From Candidatus Rokubacteria bacterium CSP1-6 (lineage in GTDB: Bacteria; Methylomirabilota; Methylomirabilia; Rokubacteriales; CSP1-6), in the NCBI GenBank assembly GCA_001443385.1, contig LDXP01000004.1, positions 33,570 through 76,505 of the forward strand: a stretch of DNA of 42,936 nucleotides. Direction: 5' to 3'. Numbering within the stretch: the stretch's first letter is position 1; the number at the start of each line of letters is the position of its first letter. Made by a program: the position numbers and the translations under genes. The notes below the pieces were generated by a model. That model was given only the letters and a program-made list of their open reading frames with translations. It did no database searches and was not told where the DNA came from. Positions 10,766 through 20,329 of the stretch are shown here, piece after piece.

Positions 10766-10779
10766 TACGATACGGGAAG

Positions 10780-11562
10780 ATGGCTGTGCGCCGACTGCCG
10801 AACGTGCCCGTGGCCGACCTCGCGTCCCTCGAGGACTCGGAGCTCTTGGCCCGCGTCAAAGCGCTCCCCCTGCCGCAGCACGTGGCCATCATCATGGACG
10901 GCAACGGCCGGTGGGCGACCCAGCGTGGCCTGAACCGGGTCGCGGGGCACCGCGAGGGCGTGAAGGCGGCGCGCGCCGTGGTCCGGGCCGCCCACGAGGC
11001 GGGGATTCGCTTCCTCACCCTCTACGCGTTCTCCTCGGAGAACTGGAGCCGGCCGTCGATCGAGGTGACCACCCTCATGACCCTGCTCGAGCGATCCATC
11101 GACCAGGAGCTGCCCGAGCTCCAGGCCAACAACGTCCGCCTCAGGGTGATCGGGAGACCCAACGGGGTTCCGTCGTCGGTGAGGCAGGGGATCGAGCGCG
11201 CGGTGGCCGCGACCGCCGGGAATACGGGGTTGACCTTGTTCATGGCGTTCAATTACGGCGGGCGCGACGAGCTCGTGGATGCGGCGCGGGCGCTGGCGCG
11301 CCAGGTGCAGGCGGGAGAGCTTCGCCCGGAGGACATCGACGAGGCGCGGGTGGGGCAGGCTCTCTACACCCGGGGCGTCCCCGACCCCGACCTCCTGATC
11401 CGAACCAGCGGGGAGATGCGGGTGTCCAACTTCCTCCTCTGGCAGATCGCCTACACCGAGCTGGTGGTTACCCCGACGCTCTGGCCCGATTTTGGCGCAC
11501 GGGATCTTTATCTGGCGGTCGCCGAGTATCAGCGCCGGGACCGCCGCTTCGGCAAAGTGTGA
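10780..11562 (+). CDS. uppS: Polyprenyl/undecaprenyl diphosphate synthase
   Basis: HVAIIMDGNGRWATQRGLNRVAGHREG; TLYAFSSENWSRP; FNYGGRDELVDAAR; DPDLLIRTSGEMRVSNFLLWQIAYTEL. The earlier start in the ORF track lies inside frr. Confidence 0.95.
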   Translation: MAVRRLPNVPVADLASLEDSELLARVKALPLPQHVAIIMDGNGRWATQRGLNRVAGHREGVKAARAVVRAAHEAGIRFLTLYAFSSENWSRPSIEVTTLMTLLERSIDQELPELQANNVRLRVIGRPNGVPSSVRQGIERAVAATAGNTGLTLFMAFNYGGRDELVDAARALARQVQAGELRPEDIDEARVGQALYTRGVPDPDLLIRTSGEMRVSNFLLWQIAYTELVVTPTLWPDFGARDLYLAVAEYQRRDRRFGKV

Positions 11563-12419
11563 TGGAACGGGCGCAGGAAGCGCCGGTCCCCGGATCGGTG
11601 GACGCCGCGCCCCCGGCGCGCGGGGCCGCGCTCGTCAAGCGCGTCCTGAGCACGGTGGTCCTCCTGCCGGTCTTCGTGGGGATCGTGATGGGCCCGGTGT
11701 GGTTGTTCGGGGCCACGGTGGTGCTGGTCTCGGCCGTGGCCCAGTGGGAGTTCACGGGGATGTTCGAACGCGCCGGGGTCCGCACCTTCCGCTGGCTGGG
11801 GCTCGTCGGGGGCACGGCGGTCACCGCGAGCTTTGCCCTGCCCATCTCCGAGCGGGTGGCCTTCACGGCGGTGCTGCTGGCAGTCCTGCTGTCGGCGCTC
11901 TGGCGCCCGCGCGGCGCGCGCATCGCCTGGGAGCCCGTCGCCGTCACGCTGTTCGGGATCTGCTACGTGAACTGGCTCCTGGGGTACGGGTTCTGGCTTC
12001 GGGACCTGCCCGGCGGGAGCGACTGGGTCCTGCTCCTCGTGTGGGTGACGTGGCTCGGCGAGACGGCCGCCTACGTCGTGGGCTCCACGCTGGGACGCGC
12101 GAAGCTCGCGCCGGTCATCAGCCCGCGCAAGACGGTGGAAGGGGCCGCGGCCCAGCTCGTGGTTTCCCTGCTGGCGGCGGTGGTCGCGCAGGTGTGGTTC
12201 TTCACCGAGATCGGGCTCGGGCGCGCCGCGGTCGCGGGCCTCCTGCTGGGGGTGGTCGGGCAGCTCGGCGACCTGGTGGAGTCGGCGCTCAAGCGGAGCG
12301 TCGGGACCAAGGACACGGGGGCGCTGATCCCCGGGCACGGCGGAATCCTGGATCGCCTGGACAGCCTGCTGTTCAACACGCCGGCGCTCTTTTACTACAC
12401 GCGCTTCATCGCGGCCTGA
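11562..12419 (+). CDS. cdsA: Phosphatidate cytidylyltransferase
   Basis: C-terminal signature SALKRSVGTKDTGALIPGHGGILDRLDS plus several TM segments. ATG overlaps the uppS TGA by 1 nt. Confidence 0.95.
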   Translation: MERAQEAPVPGSVDAAPPARGAALVKRVLSTVVLLPVFVGIVMGPVWLFGATVVLVSAVAQWEFTGMFERAGVRTFRWLGLVGGTAVTASFALPISERVAFTAVLLAVLLSALWRPRGARIAWEPVAVTLFGICYVNWLLGYGFWLRDLPGGSDWVLLLVWVTWLGETAAYVVGSTLGRAKLAPVISPRKTVEGAAAQLVVSLLAAVVAQVWFFTEIGLGRAAVAGLLLGVVGQLGDLVESALKRSVGTKDTGALIPGHGGILDRLDSLLFNTPALFYYTRFIAA

Positions 12420-12426
12420 CGCCCCC

Positions 12427-13608
12427 ATGAAACGGATCACGCTGCTCGGCGCGACCGGCTCCGTAGGCAGGAGAGCCCTGGAGCTGGTCTCGGCCTTTCC
12501 CGACGCCCTCGGCGTCGAGGGGCTGGCGGCGCGCGGCTCCAACGTGCCGCTGCTGACCGAGCTCTGCCTCCGCTACAAGCCCAGGGCCGTGGCCCTGCTG
12601 GAGGCCGACGCCGTGGACGCTCTCGCTCGGGCCCTGCCGCATCCGCGTCCGGAGCTGCTGGCCGGGCCGAAGGGTCTCGTGACTCTGGCGGCGGAGACCG
12701 ACGCGGACGTGGTGCTCTCCGCCCTCGTGGGGAGCGCGGGGCTGCTGCCGACGATGGCGGCCATCGAGGCGGGAAGAACCATCGCGCTGGCGAACAAGGA
12801 AACGCTCGTGATGGCCGGCAACCTGATGACCGCGGCCGCGCGGTCCCGCGGGGTGTCGCTCCTTCCAGTGGACTCCGAGCACAGCGCCATCTTCCAGTGC
12901 CTCCAGGGGCACAACCGCTCGGAGGTGCGGCGCATCATGCTCACGGCCTCCGGCGGCCCCTTCCGCCAGCTGTCGCGCGAGGGGCTCGCCCACGTGACCG
13001 TCGCCGACGCCCTGAACCACCCCACCTGGAAGATGGGCGCGAAGATCACCGTGGATTCGGCCACGCTGATGAACAAAGGGCTCGAGATCATCGAGGCGCG
13101 GTGGCTCTTCGACCTCCGACCCGAGCAGATCGAGGTCGTCGTGCACCCGCAGTCCATCGTCCACTCCATGGTGGAGTACATCGACGGCTCGGTCCTCGCC
13201 CAGCTCGGCGTGGCCGACATGGGCATCCCGATCCTCTACGCCCTCACGTACCCGGAGCGCCGGCCCTGCCCGGCGCCGGCGCTGAACCTGATGGAGGTGG
13301 GTCAGCTCACCTTCCACGAGCCCGACACGGAGAAGTTCCCGTGCCTCCGGTTGGCCCGTCAGGCGCTGGTCCGCGGAGGTTCTGCGGCGGTCGTGCTGAA
13401 CGCGGCCAACGAGGTGGCCGTCGCGGCGTTTCTGGAGGGACGCCTCCGGTTCACCCAGATCGCCGAGGTGATCGCCGAGGCCCTCGATCGGGTTCCGGCG
13501 CGGGAGCTCGCGAGCATCGAGGAATGCGTGGCCGTGGACCGCGAGGGGCGGTGGGTGGCGGACGAGATCCTCCGCCTGCAGGCGGTCGCAGCGGTCGGCG
13601 CGCGCTGA
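12427..13608 (+). CDS. dxr: 1-deoxy-D-xylulose 5-phosphate reductoisomerase
   Basis: KRITLLGATGSVGRRAL; ANKETLVMAG; PVDSEHSAIFQCL; LTASGGPFR; HPTWKMGAKITVDSATLMNKGLEIIEA. Confidence 0.97.
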   Translation: MKRITLLGATGSVGRRALELVSAFPDALGVEGLAARGSNVPLLTELCLRYKPRAVALLEADAVDALARALPHPRPELLAGPKGLVTLAAETDADVVLSALVGSAGLLPTMAAIEAGRTIALANKETLVMAGNLMTAAARSRGVSLLPVDSEHSAIFQCLQGHNRSEVRRIMLTASGGPFRQLSREGLAHVTVADALNHPTWKMGAKITVDSATLMNKGLEIIEARWLFDLRPEQIEVVVHPQSIVHSMVEYIDGSVLAQLGVADMGIPILYALTYPERRPCPAPALNLMEVGQLTFHEPDTEKFPCLRLARQALVRGGSAAVVLNAANEVAVAAFLEGRLRFTQIAEVIAEALDRVPARELASIEECVAVDREGRWVADEILRLQAVAAVGAR

Positions 13609-13626
13609 GGAGGAGGTAGAGCGGTT

Positions 13627-14982
13627 GTGACGACCATCCTGTCGTTTGTCGTGGTGATCGGGATCCTGATCCTCGTCCACGAGCTGGGCCATTTCGTGGT
13701 GGCCCGCTGGATGGGCGTGGGGGTGGAGCGCTTCTCGATCGGCTTCGGCCCGGTCCTCCTGCGGTGGCGGGGGAAAGAGACGGAGTACTGCCTCTCCGCG
13801 GTCCCCATGGGGGGCTACGTGAAGATGATGGGGGAGGAGAGCCCCCTGGAAGGCGGCGGAACCGCCACGGTGGACCCGGCCAAGTCGTTCTCGCTGAAGC
13901 CGCTCGCGGCGCGGTTTCTGATCGTGTTCGCCGGCCCCGGGATGAACTTCGTCCTGGCCGCCGCGATCTTCGCGGTCGTGTTCATGATCGTGGGACGCCC
14001 TGTGCTGCCCTCCACCCTCGGGCGGATCAAGGCCGATGGCCCCGCCGCTCAGGCCGGCCTCCGCACCGGCGACCGGGTCACGGCCGTGGACGGCGTCCCC
14101 GTGACCAACTGGGAAGATCTGTTGGGCGCGATCCAGGCGTCGGGCGGTGAGACGCGCCAGATCGCGTTCTCCCGCGATGGCCGTGAGCAGCGGGTCGCCC
14201 TGACGCCTGCTCGGACCAAGGCGCGGGACGTCTTCGGGGACGAGCGGGAGGTGTGGGACATCGGGGCCGGGCCGTTCGCCCCCGCGCGGATTGGCGAGAT
14301 TCTGCCGGGCTATCCGGCCGCCAAGGTCGGGCTTCGGGGGGGCGACGTCGTGGTGGCCGTGGACGGGAACGCCGTCCTCTCGTGGGACGAACTGGCGGAG
14401 ACCATTCACAAGCGCGCCGGCAAGCCGATGGAGCTCACCATCGAGCGCGCGGGACGGTCGCTGACCGTGTCGGTTGTCCCCCAGGGCTTCAAGGAGCGCG
14501 GCCCGTCCGGCCAGGAGATCGACATCGGCCGCATCGGCATCGGCCCTGCGGCCGTGTCCTACCTCCGGTCGAATCCCATCCAGGCTGTCTGGTACGGCGT
14601 CGCCCGGACCTGGGACATCACGGTGCTGACGGCGCGGGGGCTCTGGAAGCTGGTCACGCGCCAGCTCCCGGCCTCCACCATCGGCGGGCCGATCCAGATC
14701 GCCGTGGTGGCCGGAGAGCAGGCCAAGCAGGGGCTCATGAGCCTGGCCTTCTTCACCGCGGTGATCAGCGTCAACTTGGGGCTCCTGAACCTGCTCCCGG
14801 TGCCGATCCTGGACGGTGGGCACCTGTTCTTCTTCGTCATCGAGGGGATCCTGGGCCGTCCGCTCTCGCTTCGGAAGCGGGAAGTGGCCCAGCAGGTCGG
14901 GCTCTTCCTGCTGCTGCTCCTGATGGTGTTCGCCGTCTACAATGATTTGACCCGCATCGACTTCCTGCGCTTCTTCAAATAG
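13627..14982 (+). CDS. rseP: RIP metalloprotease RseP (site-2 protease family, PDZ domains)
   Basis: LVHELGHFVVARWMGVGVERFSIGFGP (HExxH), two PDZ repeats, LLPVPILDGGHLFFFVIEGI. Confidence 0.95.
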   Translation: MTTILSFVVVIGILILVHELGHFVVARWMGVGVERFSIGFGPVLLRWRGKETEYCLSAVPMGGYVKMMGEESPLEGGGTATVDPAKSFSLKPLAARFLIVFAGPGMNFVLAAAIFAVVFMIVGRPVLPSTLGRIKADGPAAQAGLRTGDRVTAVDGVPVTNWEDLLGAIQASGGETRQIAFSRDGREQRVALTPARTKARDVFGDEREVWDIGAGPFAPARIGEILPGYPAAKVGLRGGDVVVAVDGNAVLSWDELAETIHKRAGKPMELTIERAGRSLTVSVVPQGFKERGPSGQEIDIGRIGIGPAAVSYLRSNPIQAVWYGVARTWDITVLTARGLWKLVTRQLPASTIGGPIQIAVVAGEQAKQGLMSLAFFTAVISVNLGLLNLLPVPILDGGHLFFFVIEGILGRPLSLRKREVAQQVGLFLLLLLMVFAVYNDLTRIDFLRFFK

Positions 14983-14993
14983 GAGCCAGCCGA

Positions 14994-16088
14994 ATGACGC
15001 CACGGCGCAAGACGAGGCAGATCCAGCTGGGCTCCATCAAGATCGGCGGCGACGCGCCGATCACGGTGCAGTCCATGACCAAGACGGATACGCGGGACGT
15101 CGAGGCGACGCTGCTCCAGATCTGGTCCCTCGAGGCCGCCGGCTGCGACATCGTCCGCGTGGCCGTGCCCGTCAAGGAGGCGGCGGAAAAGCTCGGGGAG
15201 ATCAGGAAGCAGATTCGGATCCCGCTGGTGGCAGACATCCACTTCAACTACAAGCTGGCCCTGATCGCCCTCGACCAGGGCGTGGACGGCCTGCGCCTCA
15301 ACCCCGGCAACATTGGCGGCAAGCAGTTCGTGATGGAAGTGGTGCGGCTCGCCCAGGCGCGGAAGATCCCTGTCAGGATCGGGGTGAACGCGGGGTCGCT
15401 GGAGAAGGACCTCCTCGCCAAGTACGGGGGCCCCACGCCGCAGGGCATGGTGGAGTCCGCGCTGCGGCACATTCGCATCCTCGAGGACTGCGGCTACCCG
15501 GAGATGAAGATCTCGCTCAAGGCCTCCGATCCCGCGATGATGATCGAGGCCTACCGCATGCTGGCCGATCAGGTGGAGTATTCCTTCCACCTGGGAGTCA
15601 CCGAAGCCGGCACGCCGACCGCGGGCACGATCAAGTCCGCCGTCGGGCTCGGGACCCTGCTGGCCGAGGGGATCGGCGATACCATCCGAGTCTCCCTGGC
15701 GGCGGACCCCGTCGAAGAGGTGCGGGTGGGGATCGAGATCCTCAAGGCCCTGGGGCTCAGGAAGCAGGGGCTGACGTTCGTCGCGTGCCCCTCGTGCGGC
15801 AGGGCCGACGTGGACCTGGTGAAGCTGGCCAGGGACGCCGAGGAACGGTTGAAGGGCGTGACCGAGGAAGTCCACGTCGCTGTGATGGGGTGTGAAGTAA
15901 ACGGTCCCGGCGAGGCGCGCGCCGCCGACATCGGCGTGGCGGGAGGGAAAGGGATCGGGCTCATCTTCCGCAAGGGCGAGGTCGTCCGAAAGGTGCCGGA
16001 GGCTCAGATCATCGAGGCGCTCTGGGAGGAAGTCGAGCGCTTCATCGCCGAGAAGCAGGCCGCGCGGGGCCCCGAGGTTCAGGACTAG
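14994..16088 (+). CDS. ispG: 4-hydroxy-3-methylbut-2-enyl diphosphate synthase
   Basis: PITVQSMTKTDTRDVEATLLQI; LRLNPGNIGG; ACPSCGR ... VAVMGCEVNGPGEA (4Fe-4S ligands). Confidence 0.96.
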   Translation: MTPRRKTRQIQLGSIKIGGDAPITVQSMTKTDTRDVEATLLQIWSLEAAGCDIVRVAVPVKEAAEKLGEIRKQIRIPLVADIHFNYKLALIALDQGVDGLRLNPGNIGGKQFVMEVVRLAQARKIPVRIGVNAGSLEKDLLAKYGGPTPQGMVESALRHIRILEDCGYPEMKISLKASDPAMMIEAYRMLADQVEYSFHLGVTEAGTPTAGTIKSAVGLGTLLAEGIGDTIRVSLAADPVEEVRVGIEILKALGLRKQGLTFVACPSCGRADVDLVKLARDAEERLKGVTEEVHVAVMGCEVNGPGEARAADIGVAGGKGIGLIFRKGEVVRKVPEAQIIEALWEEVERFIAEKQAARGPEVQD

Positions 16089-16092
16089 CACC

Positions 16093-16431
16093 GTGGGTCA
16101 ATATGAGATCCACGTGTTTGTGTGCACGGGCGGGGAGACCTGTCCCACCCAGGGAGACACCGAGAAGTACGTGAAGATCCTCCGCGCCGGCGTATCCCAG
16201 GCCGGAAAGCACCGGGAGATCCGGATCAACAAGTCGGGCTGCTTTTCCCAGTGCGGCAACGGGCCGATGATGGTCGTGTATCCCGAGAACGTCTGGTACT
16301 GCAGCGTCCAGGAATCGGATCTTCAGGAAATCCTCGAGTCCCACATCCTCGGCGGCAAGCCCGTGGCGCGGCTCGTGTACCGCCCGGGCGTCCCCGGGCC
16401 CAACCAGATCGTCGAGCGCGAGAAAGCGTAG
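16093..16431 (+). CDS. Thioredoxin-like [2Fe-2S] ferredoxin
   Basis: 112 aa; IHVFVCTGGETCPTQGDTEKYV...INKSGCFSQCGNGPMMVVYPENVWYCSV. Cys arrangement and GP-x-VVYPENVWY are characteristic of the family. GTG start. Confidence 0.85.
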   Translation: MGQYEIHVFVCTGGETCPTQGDTEKYVKILRAGVSQAGKHREIRINKSGCFSQCGNGPMMVVYPENVWYCSVQESDLQEILESHILGGKPVARLVYRPGVPGPNQIVEREKA

Positions 16432-16435
16432 CGCC

Positions 16436-18130
16436 GTGCGCTGGACCCGGTCGCTCATCCCGACCCTCCGGGAAGACCCTGCCGACGCCGAGGCCGTCAG
16501 CCACAAGCTCATGGTGCGCGCGGGCCTGGTGCGCCAGCTGGCGGCCGGCATCTACGTCTATCTGCCGCTGGGCCAGCGCGTGCTGGACAAGATCAACGCG
16601 ATCATCCGGGAAGAGATGAACCGGATCGGCGGGCAGGAAGTCACGCTGCCGGTCCTCCAGCCGGCGGAGATCTGGCAGCAGTCGGGCCGCTGGCAGGTTA
16701 TCGGCGACGAGATGTTCAGGCTCAAGGACCGCAACGCGCGGGACATGTGCCTGGGGATGACCCACGAGGAGGTCATCGCCTGGATCGCCGCCAAGGAGCT
16801 CCGCTCGTACCGGGACCTGCCGCAGATCTGGTACCAGATCCAGACCAAGGAGCGCGACGAGGCGCGGCCGCGATCCGGCGTCCTCCGGACGCGCGAGTTC
16901 CTGATGAAGGACTCCTACACGCTGGACCTGGACGAGGCCGGCCTGGCGAAGGCCTACGACGCCCACAAGGAGGCGTACTGCCGGATCTTCGACCGCTGCG
17001 GCCTCCGCTACCACGTCGTCGAGTCGGACCCCGGCATGATGGGCGGCTCGGGCTCCCACGAGTTCATGGCTCCGAGCGCCGCGGGGGAGGACGAGGTGGC
17101 GCTCTGCGAGCGGTGCGGCTACGCTGCCAACGTCGAGCTGGCGCGGGGCGTCCCGACCCGACCGAAATTCCCCGCCTGGCCCGTGGAGGAGGTGGCGACC
17201 CCCAACGCCCGCACGATCGCGGAGGTGGCGGCGCTGCTCAAGATCGAGCCCGCGCTGATGATCAAATCGCTCCTCTATGTGGCGAAGGACGGCCCGGTCC
17301 TGGCCCTGGTCAGGGGGGACCAGACCCTTCACGAGAAAAAGCTTGCGCGGATCCTGGGGGAGTTCCGCCCCGCCCATCCCGACGAGGTGAAAACCCACCT
17401 GGGGGCTCCCGTGGGCTCGGTGGGGCCGGTCAAGGTCCGAATACCCATCGTCGCGGATGAGTCGCTCCGCGAGGGGGTCTACGTGGCCGGCGGGAACAAG
17501 GAGGGGTTTCACCTGAAGGGTGTAAGGCCCGGGAAGGATTTCTCTCCGCGCTTCGCCGACCTTCACGTGGCTCAGACGGGAGAAGGCTGCGCGCAGTGCG
17601 GCGCGGCGCTCAAGGTAGAACGCGTCATCGAGGTGGGGAACATCTTCAAGCTCGGCACGAAGTATTCCGTGTCCCTGGGGGCCGTGGTGCTGGACGAGAG
17701 CGGCCAGGAGCGGCCGATCGTCATGGGGAGTTACGGGATCGGGCCGGCGCGGATCGCGGCGGCGGCGGTCGAGCAGCGGCACGACGCCGACGGGATCGTC
17801 TGGCCCTGGAGCATCGCCCCGTTTCACGTCCACCTCCTGTCGGTGAACGCGAAGGATCCCGTCCAGACGGGGGTGGCGGAGGAGCTCTACGAGGAGCTGG
17901 CCACGGCCGGCATCGAGGTCATCTACGACGACCGCGACGAGCGGCCCGGGGTGAAGTTCAAGGATGCCGACCTGATCGGCCTACCGATCCGGGTGACGGT
18001 GGGGAACGCCTTCGTCAAAGAGGGGCTGGTCGAAGTCCGGTCGCGCCGGGACCGCACCGACCGGCGGGTCCCGAAGCGAGAAGCCGTGGTAAGCGTCAAG
18101 GAGCTGGCGCAGGAACTGGGCGGGAGATAA
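16436..18130 (+). CDS. proS: Prolyl-tRNA synthetase, bacterial type with editing insertion
   Basis: LMVRAGLVRQLAAGIYVYLPLGQRVL; TKERDEARPRSGVLRTREFLMKDSYTLD; editing-domain KSLLYVAKDGPVLALVRGDQTLHEKKL; IVMGSYGIGPARIAAAAVEQ. Confidence 0.95.
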   Translation: MRWTRSLIPTLREDPADAEAVSHKLMVRAGLVRQLAAGIYVYLPLGQRVLDKINAIIREEMNRIGGQEVTLPVLQPAEIWQQSGRWQVIGDEMFRLKDRNARDMCLGMTHEEVIAWIAAKELRSYRDLPQIWYQIQTKERDEARPRSGVLRTREFLMKDSYTLDLDEAGLAKAYDAHKEAYCRIFDRCGLRYHVVESDPGMMGGSGSHEFMAPSAAGEDEVALCERCGYAANVELARGVPTRPKFPAWPVEEVATPNARTIAEVAALLKIEPALMIKSLLYVAKDGPVLALVRGDQTLHEKKLARILGEFRPAHPDEVKTHLGAPVGSVGPVKVRIPIVADESLREGVYVAGGNKEGFHLKGVRPGKDFSPRFADLHVAQTGEGCAQCGAALKVERVIEVGNIFKLGTKYSVSLGAVVLDESGQERPIVMGSYGIGPARIAAAAVEQRHDADGIVWPWSIAPFHVHLLSVNAKDPVQTGVAEELYEELATAGIEVIYDDRDERPGVKFKDADLIGLPIRVTVGNAFVKEGLVEVRSRRDRTDRRVPKREAVVSVKELAQELGGR

Positions 18131-18181
18131 ACGTTTCCCGCATTCCCCTTGCTGGGGGGGGGCGGGTGTGCTAAACTCCTG

Positions 18182-18209
18182 AAAAAGTGGGCGCTGCCCA
18201 CTTTTTTCT
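18182..18209 (+). terminator. Rho-independent terminator between proS and rimP
   Basis: AAAAAGTGGGC (18182-18192) - GCT - GCCCACTTTTT (18196-18206), a perfect 11-bp stem, followed by TCTT. Confidence 0.85.
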
Positions 18210-18229
18210 TGCCCCTGGGGGTGGCGGGA

Positions 18230-18691
18230 GTGGAGGCGACCGAGCGACTGGCGCGGATCGAGGCCGTCGTCTCGCCGGTGCTCCAGGCCCACGGGCTCTT
18301 CCTCGTGGATCTCCAGTGGCGCTGCGAGGGCCGGCGCTGGGTGCTCAGGTTCTTCGTTGACAAGGCGGCCGGGGTCGGCATCGCTGACTGCCAGCGGTTC
18401 AGCCACGAGGCGGGCGACGTCCTGGACGCCTCGGGCCTGATCCAGGAGAGCTACGACTTGGAGGTGTCCTCGCCGGGTCTCACGCGGGAGCTCAAGACCG
18501 ATCGCGAGTGGCGCTGGGCTCAGGGGAAGCGGGTGCGGTGCTGGATGTCCGAGCCCGTGAACGGCCGGACGGAATTCACGGGGCGGCTGGCGGAGGTCAC
18601 GGAGTCGGTGGTGAGGCTGGAGGGGATGGACGGCGAAGCCGAGCTCCCGCGCCGGGGCGTGACGAAGGCGCGGCTCGAGCCCAATTTATGA
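18230..18691 (+). CDS. rimP: Ribosome maturation factor RimP
   Basis: EAVVSPVLQAHGLFLVDLQW...RFFVDKAAGVGIADCQRFSHEAGDVLDA...YDLEVSSPGLTRELKTDREW. Start is GTG 18230 or 18221; the ORF-track start at 18149 would translate through the terminator. Confidence 0.9.
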   Translation: MEATERLARIEAVVSPVLQAHGLFLVDLQWRCEGRRWVLRFFVDKAAGVGIADCQRFSHEAGDVLDASGLIQESYDLEVSSPGLTRELKTDREWRWAQGKRVRCWMSEPVNGRTEFTGRLAEVTESVVRLEGMDGEAELPRRGVTKARLEPNL

Positions 18692-20076
18692 ACCGGGAGC
18701 TGATCAACGTCATTTCGCAGATCGCGACGGAGAAGGGGATCGACAAAGAGATCCTCTTCGAGGCGCTGGAGTCCGCCCTGCTGTCGGCCTTCAGGAAGAC
18801 CATGGGGGTGGGGACGGCGGAGAACATCACCCTGGAGCTGGACCGGGGGACCGGCACGCTCCGGGTGTTCGCCAAGAAGCGGGTGGTCGCCAAAGTTACC
18901 GACGCCCGGATCGAGATGACGCTGGCGGAGGCGCGCGCCGTCAAGCCCGATGCCGCGATCGACGACGAGATCGAGCACGAGCTGGAGCCCAAGGAGTTCG
19001 GCCGGATCGCGGCCCAGACCGCCAAGCAGGTGATCCTCCAGCGGGTCCGCGACGCCGAGCGGGAGGGGATCTACGCTGAGTTCGTGGGGAAAGAGGGTCA
19101 AATCGTCCGGGGCGTGGTCCACCGGATCGAGAAGCGGAACGTGATTGTGGAGATGGGGAAGGCCGAGGGCTTCCTTCCAGAGCGCGAGCAGATTCCGGGC
19201 GAGAGGATCAACCCCGGGGACCGGATCCGTGCGTTCGTCCTCGAGGTGAAGAAGACCGCCAAGGGCCCCCAGATCACCCTGTCCCGCGCCCATCCGGGGT
19301 TCCTGGCCCGCTTGTTCGAGACCGAGATCCCCGAGATCGCCGAGGGGATCGTGCTGGTCAAGGCGGCGGCGCGCGAGGCGGGCGAGCGGGCGAAGGTCGC
19401 CGTGGCCACCACCAAGCGCGATGTGGACCCCATCGGCGCCTGCGTGGGACTGCGCGGCACCCGTATCCAGGTGATCAGCCGGGAGCTCCGCGGCGAGAAG
19501 ATCGACATCGTCGAGTGGTCCGCCGAGCCCACGACGTTCGTCGCCCGGGCGCTGTCGCCGGCCAAGGTGGCGTCCGTGACGGTGCAGGAGGGGCGGCAGG
19601 CCGAGGACGCACCGGTGGAGCGGTCGGTCCTCGTGGTGGTTCCCGACAACCAGCTCTCGCTCGCGATCGGCAAGAAGGGCCAGAACGCCCGCCTGGCGGC
19701 CAAGCTGACCGGCATGCGGGTGGACATCAAGAGCGAGTCCGAGCTGGAGGAGGAGCGTCGCCGCGAGGAGGAAGAGCGGAGCCGGGGTCGGGCCGCGATC
19801 GAGGAGTTCGCCGGGGTCGGGCCGCAGCTGGTGGAAAAGCTCGTCGAGGCGGGGCTCTACTCCCCCCAGCGCATCGTCAGAGCCGGCCTCGGGCGGCTCA
19901 TGGAGGTTCCCGGCGTCGGGGAGAAAAAGGCCGAGCGGATCCTGGCGGCGGCCCAGGAGTTGCTCGCCGCCCATGCGGCGGCGGCCGTCGCGGAGCTCGC
20001 CGCCGGAGAGGCCGCCGCGCCCGTCGGGGAGGAGGCCGGGGTGGTCCCGGAGGAAGGGGCGGCGCCGCCCGCGTGA
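18688..20076 (+). CDS. nusA: Transcription termination/antitermination protein NusA
   Basis: MNRELINVISQIATEKGIDKEILFEALESALLSA; KAEGFLPEREQIPGE; VDPIGACVGLRGTRIQVISRELRGEKIDIVEW; LAIGKKGQNARLAAKLTG; C-terminal HhH. ATGA overlap with rimP. Confidence 0.97.
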   Translation: MNRELINVISQIATEKGIDKEILFEALESALLSAFRKTMGVGTAENITLELDRGTGTLRVFAKKRVVAKVTDARIEMTLAEARAVKPDAAIDDEIEHELEPKEFGRIAAQTAKQVILQRVRDAEREGIYAEFVGKEGQIVRGVVHRIEKRNVIVEMGKAEGFLPEREQIPGERINPGDRIRAFVLEVKKTAKGPQITLSRAHPGFLARLFETEIPEIAEGIVLVKAAAREAGERAKVAVATTKRDVDPIGACVGLRGTRIQVISRELRGEKIDIVEWSAEPTTFVARALSPAKVASVTVQEGRQAEDAPVERSVLVVVPDNQLSLAIGKKGQNARLAAKLTGMRVDIKSESELEEERRREEEERSRGRAAIEEFAGVGPQLVEKLVEAGLYSPQRIVRAGLGRLMEVPGVGEKKAERILAAAQELLAAHAAAAVAELAAGEAAAPVGEEAGVVPEEGAAPPA

Positions 20077-20321
20077 AGCGGGAGCCCCAGCGCACGTGCA
20101 TCGGCTGCCGGCGGGTCCGGGCGAAGGCTGAGTTGGTGCGGCTCGTGCGCCGCGCCGACGGGATGGTGGGCATCGATCGGGCCGGCGCGGCTCCGGGCCG
20201 GGGCGCGTATGTGTGTCCCGCGCCGGAGTGCGTGGAGGAGGCCCTGAAGCGGGGGCGGCTGGCGAGGGCGTTCAAGGGGAAGGCGGAGGCATCTGAAGAA
20301 GTGATCAGGCTGGGGAGGTGA
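20073..20321 (+). CDS. ylxR: YlxR/DUF448 family RNA-binding protein
   Basis: REPQRTCIGCRRVRAKAELVRLVR...GRGAYVCPAPECVEEALKRGRLARAF. GTG overlaps the nusA stop. Confidence 0.93.
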   Translation: MKREPQRTCIGCRRVRAKAELVRLVRRADGMVGIDRAGAAPGRGAYVCPAPECVEEALKRGRLARAFKGKAEASEEVIRLGR

Positions 20322-20329
20322 GGGGACCG

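Noticed and set aside
12406-15003. 865-aa minus-strand ORF opposite dxr/rseP
   Set aside because: Shadow ORF caused by high GC; composition is low-complexity (His/Arg/Asp/Gly-rich) with no family motifs, while the plus strand encodes clear dxr and rseP.
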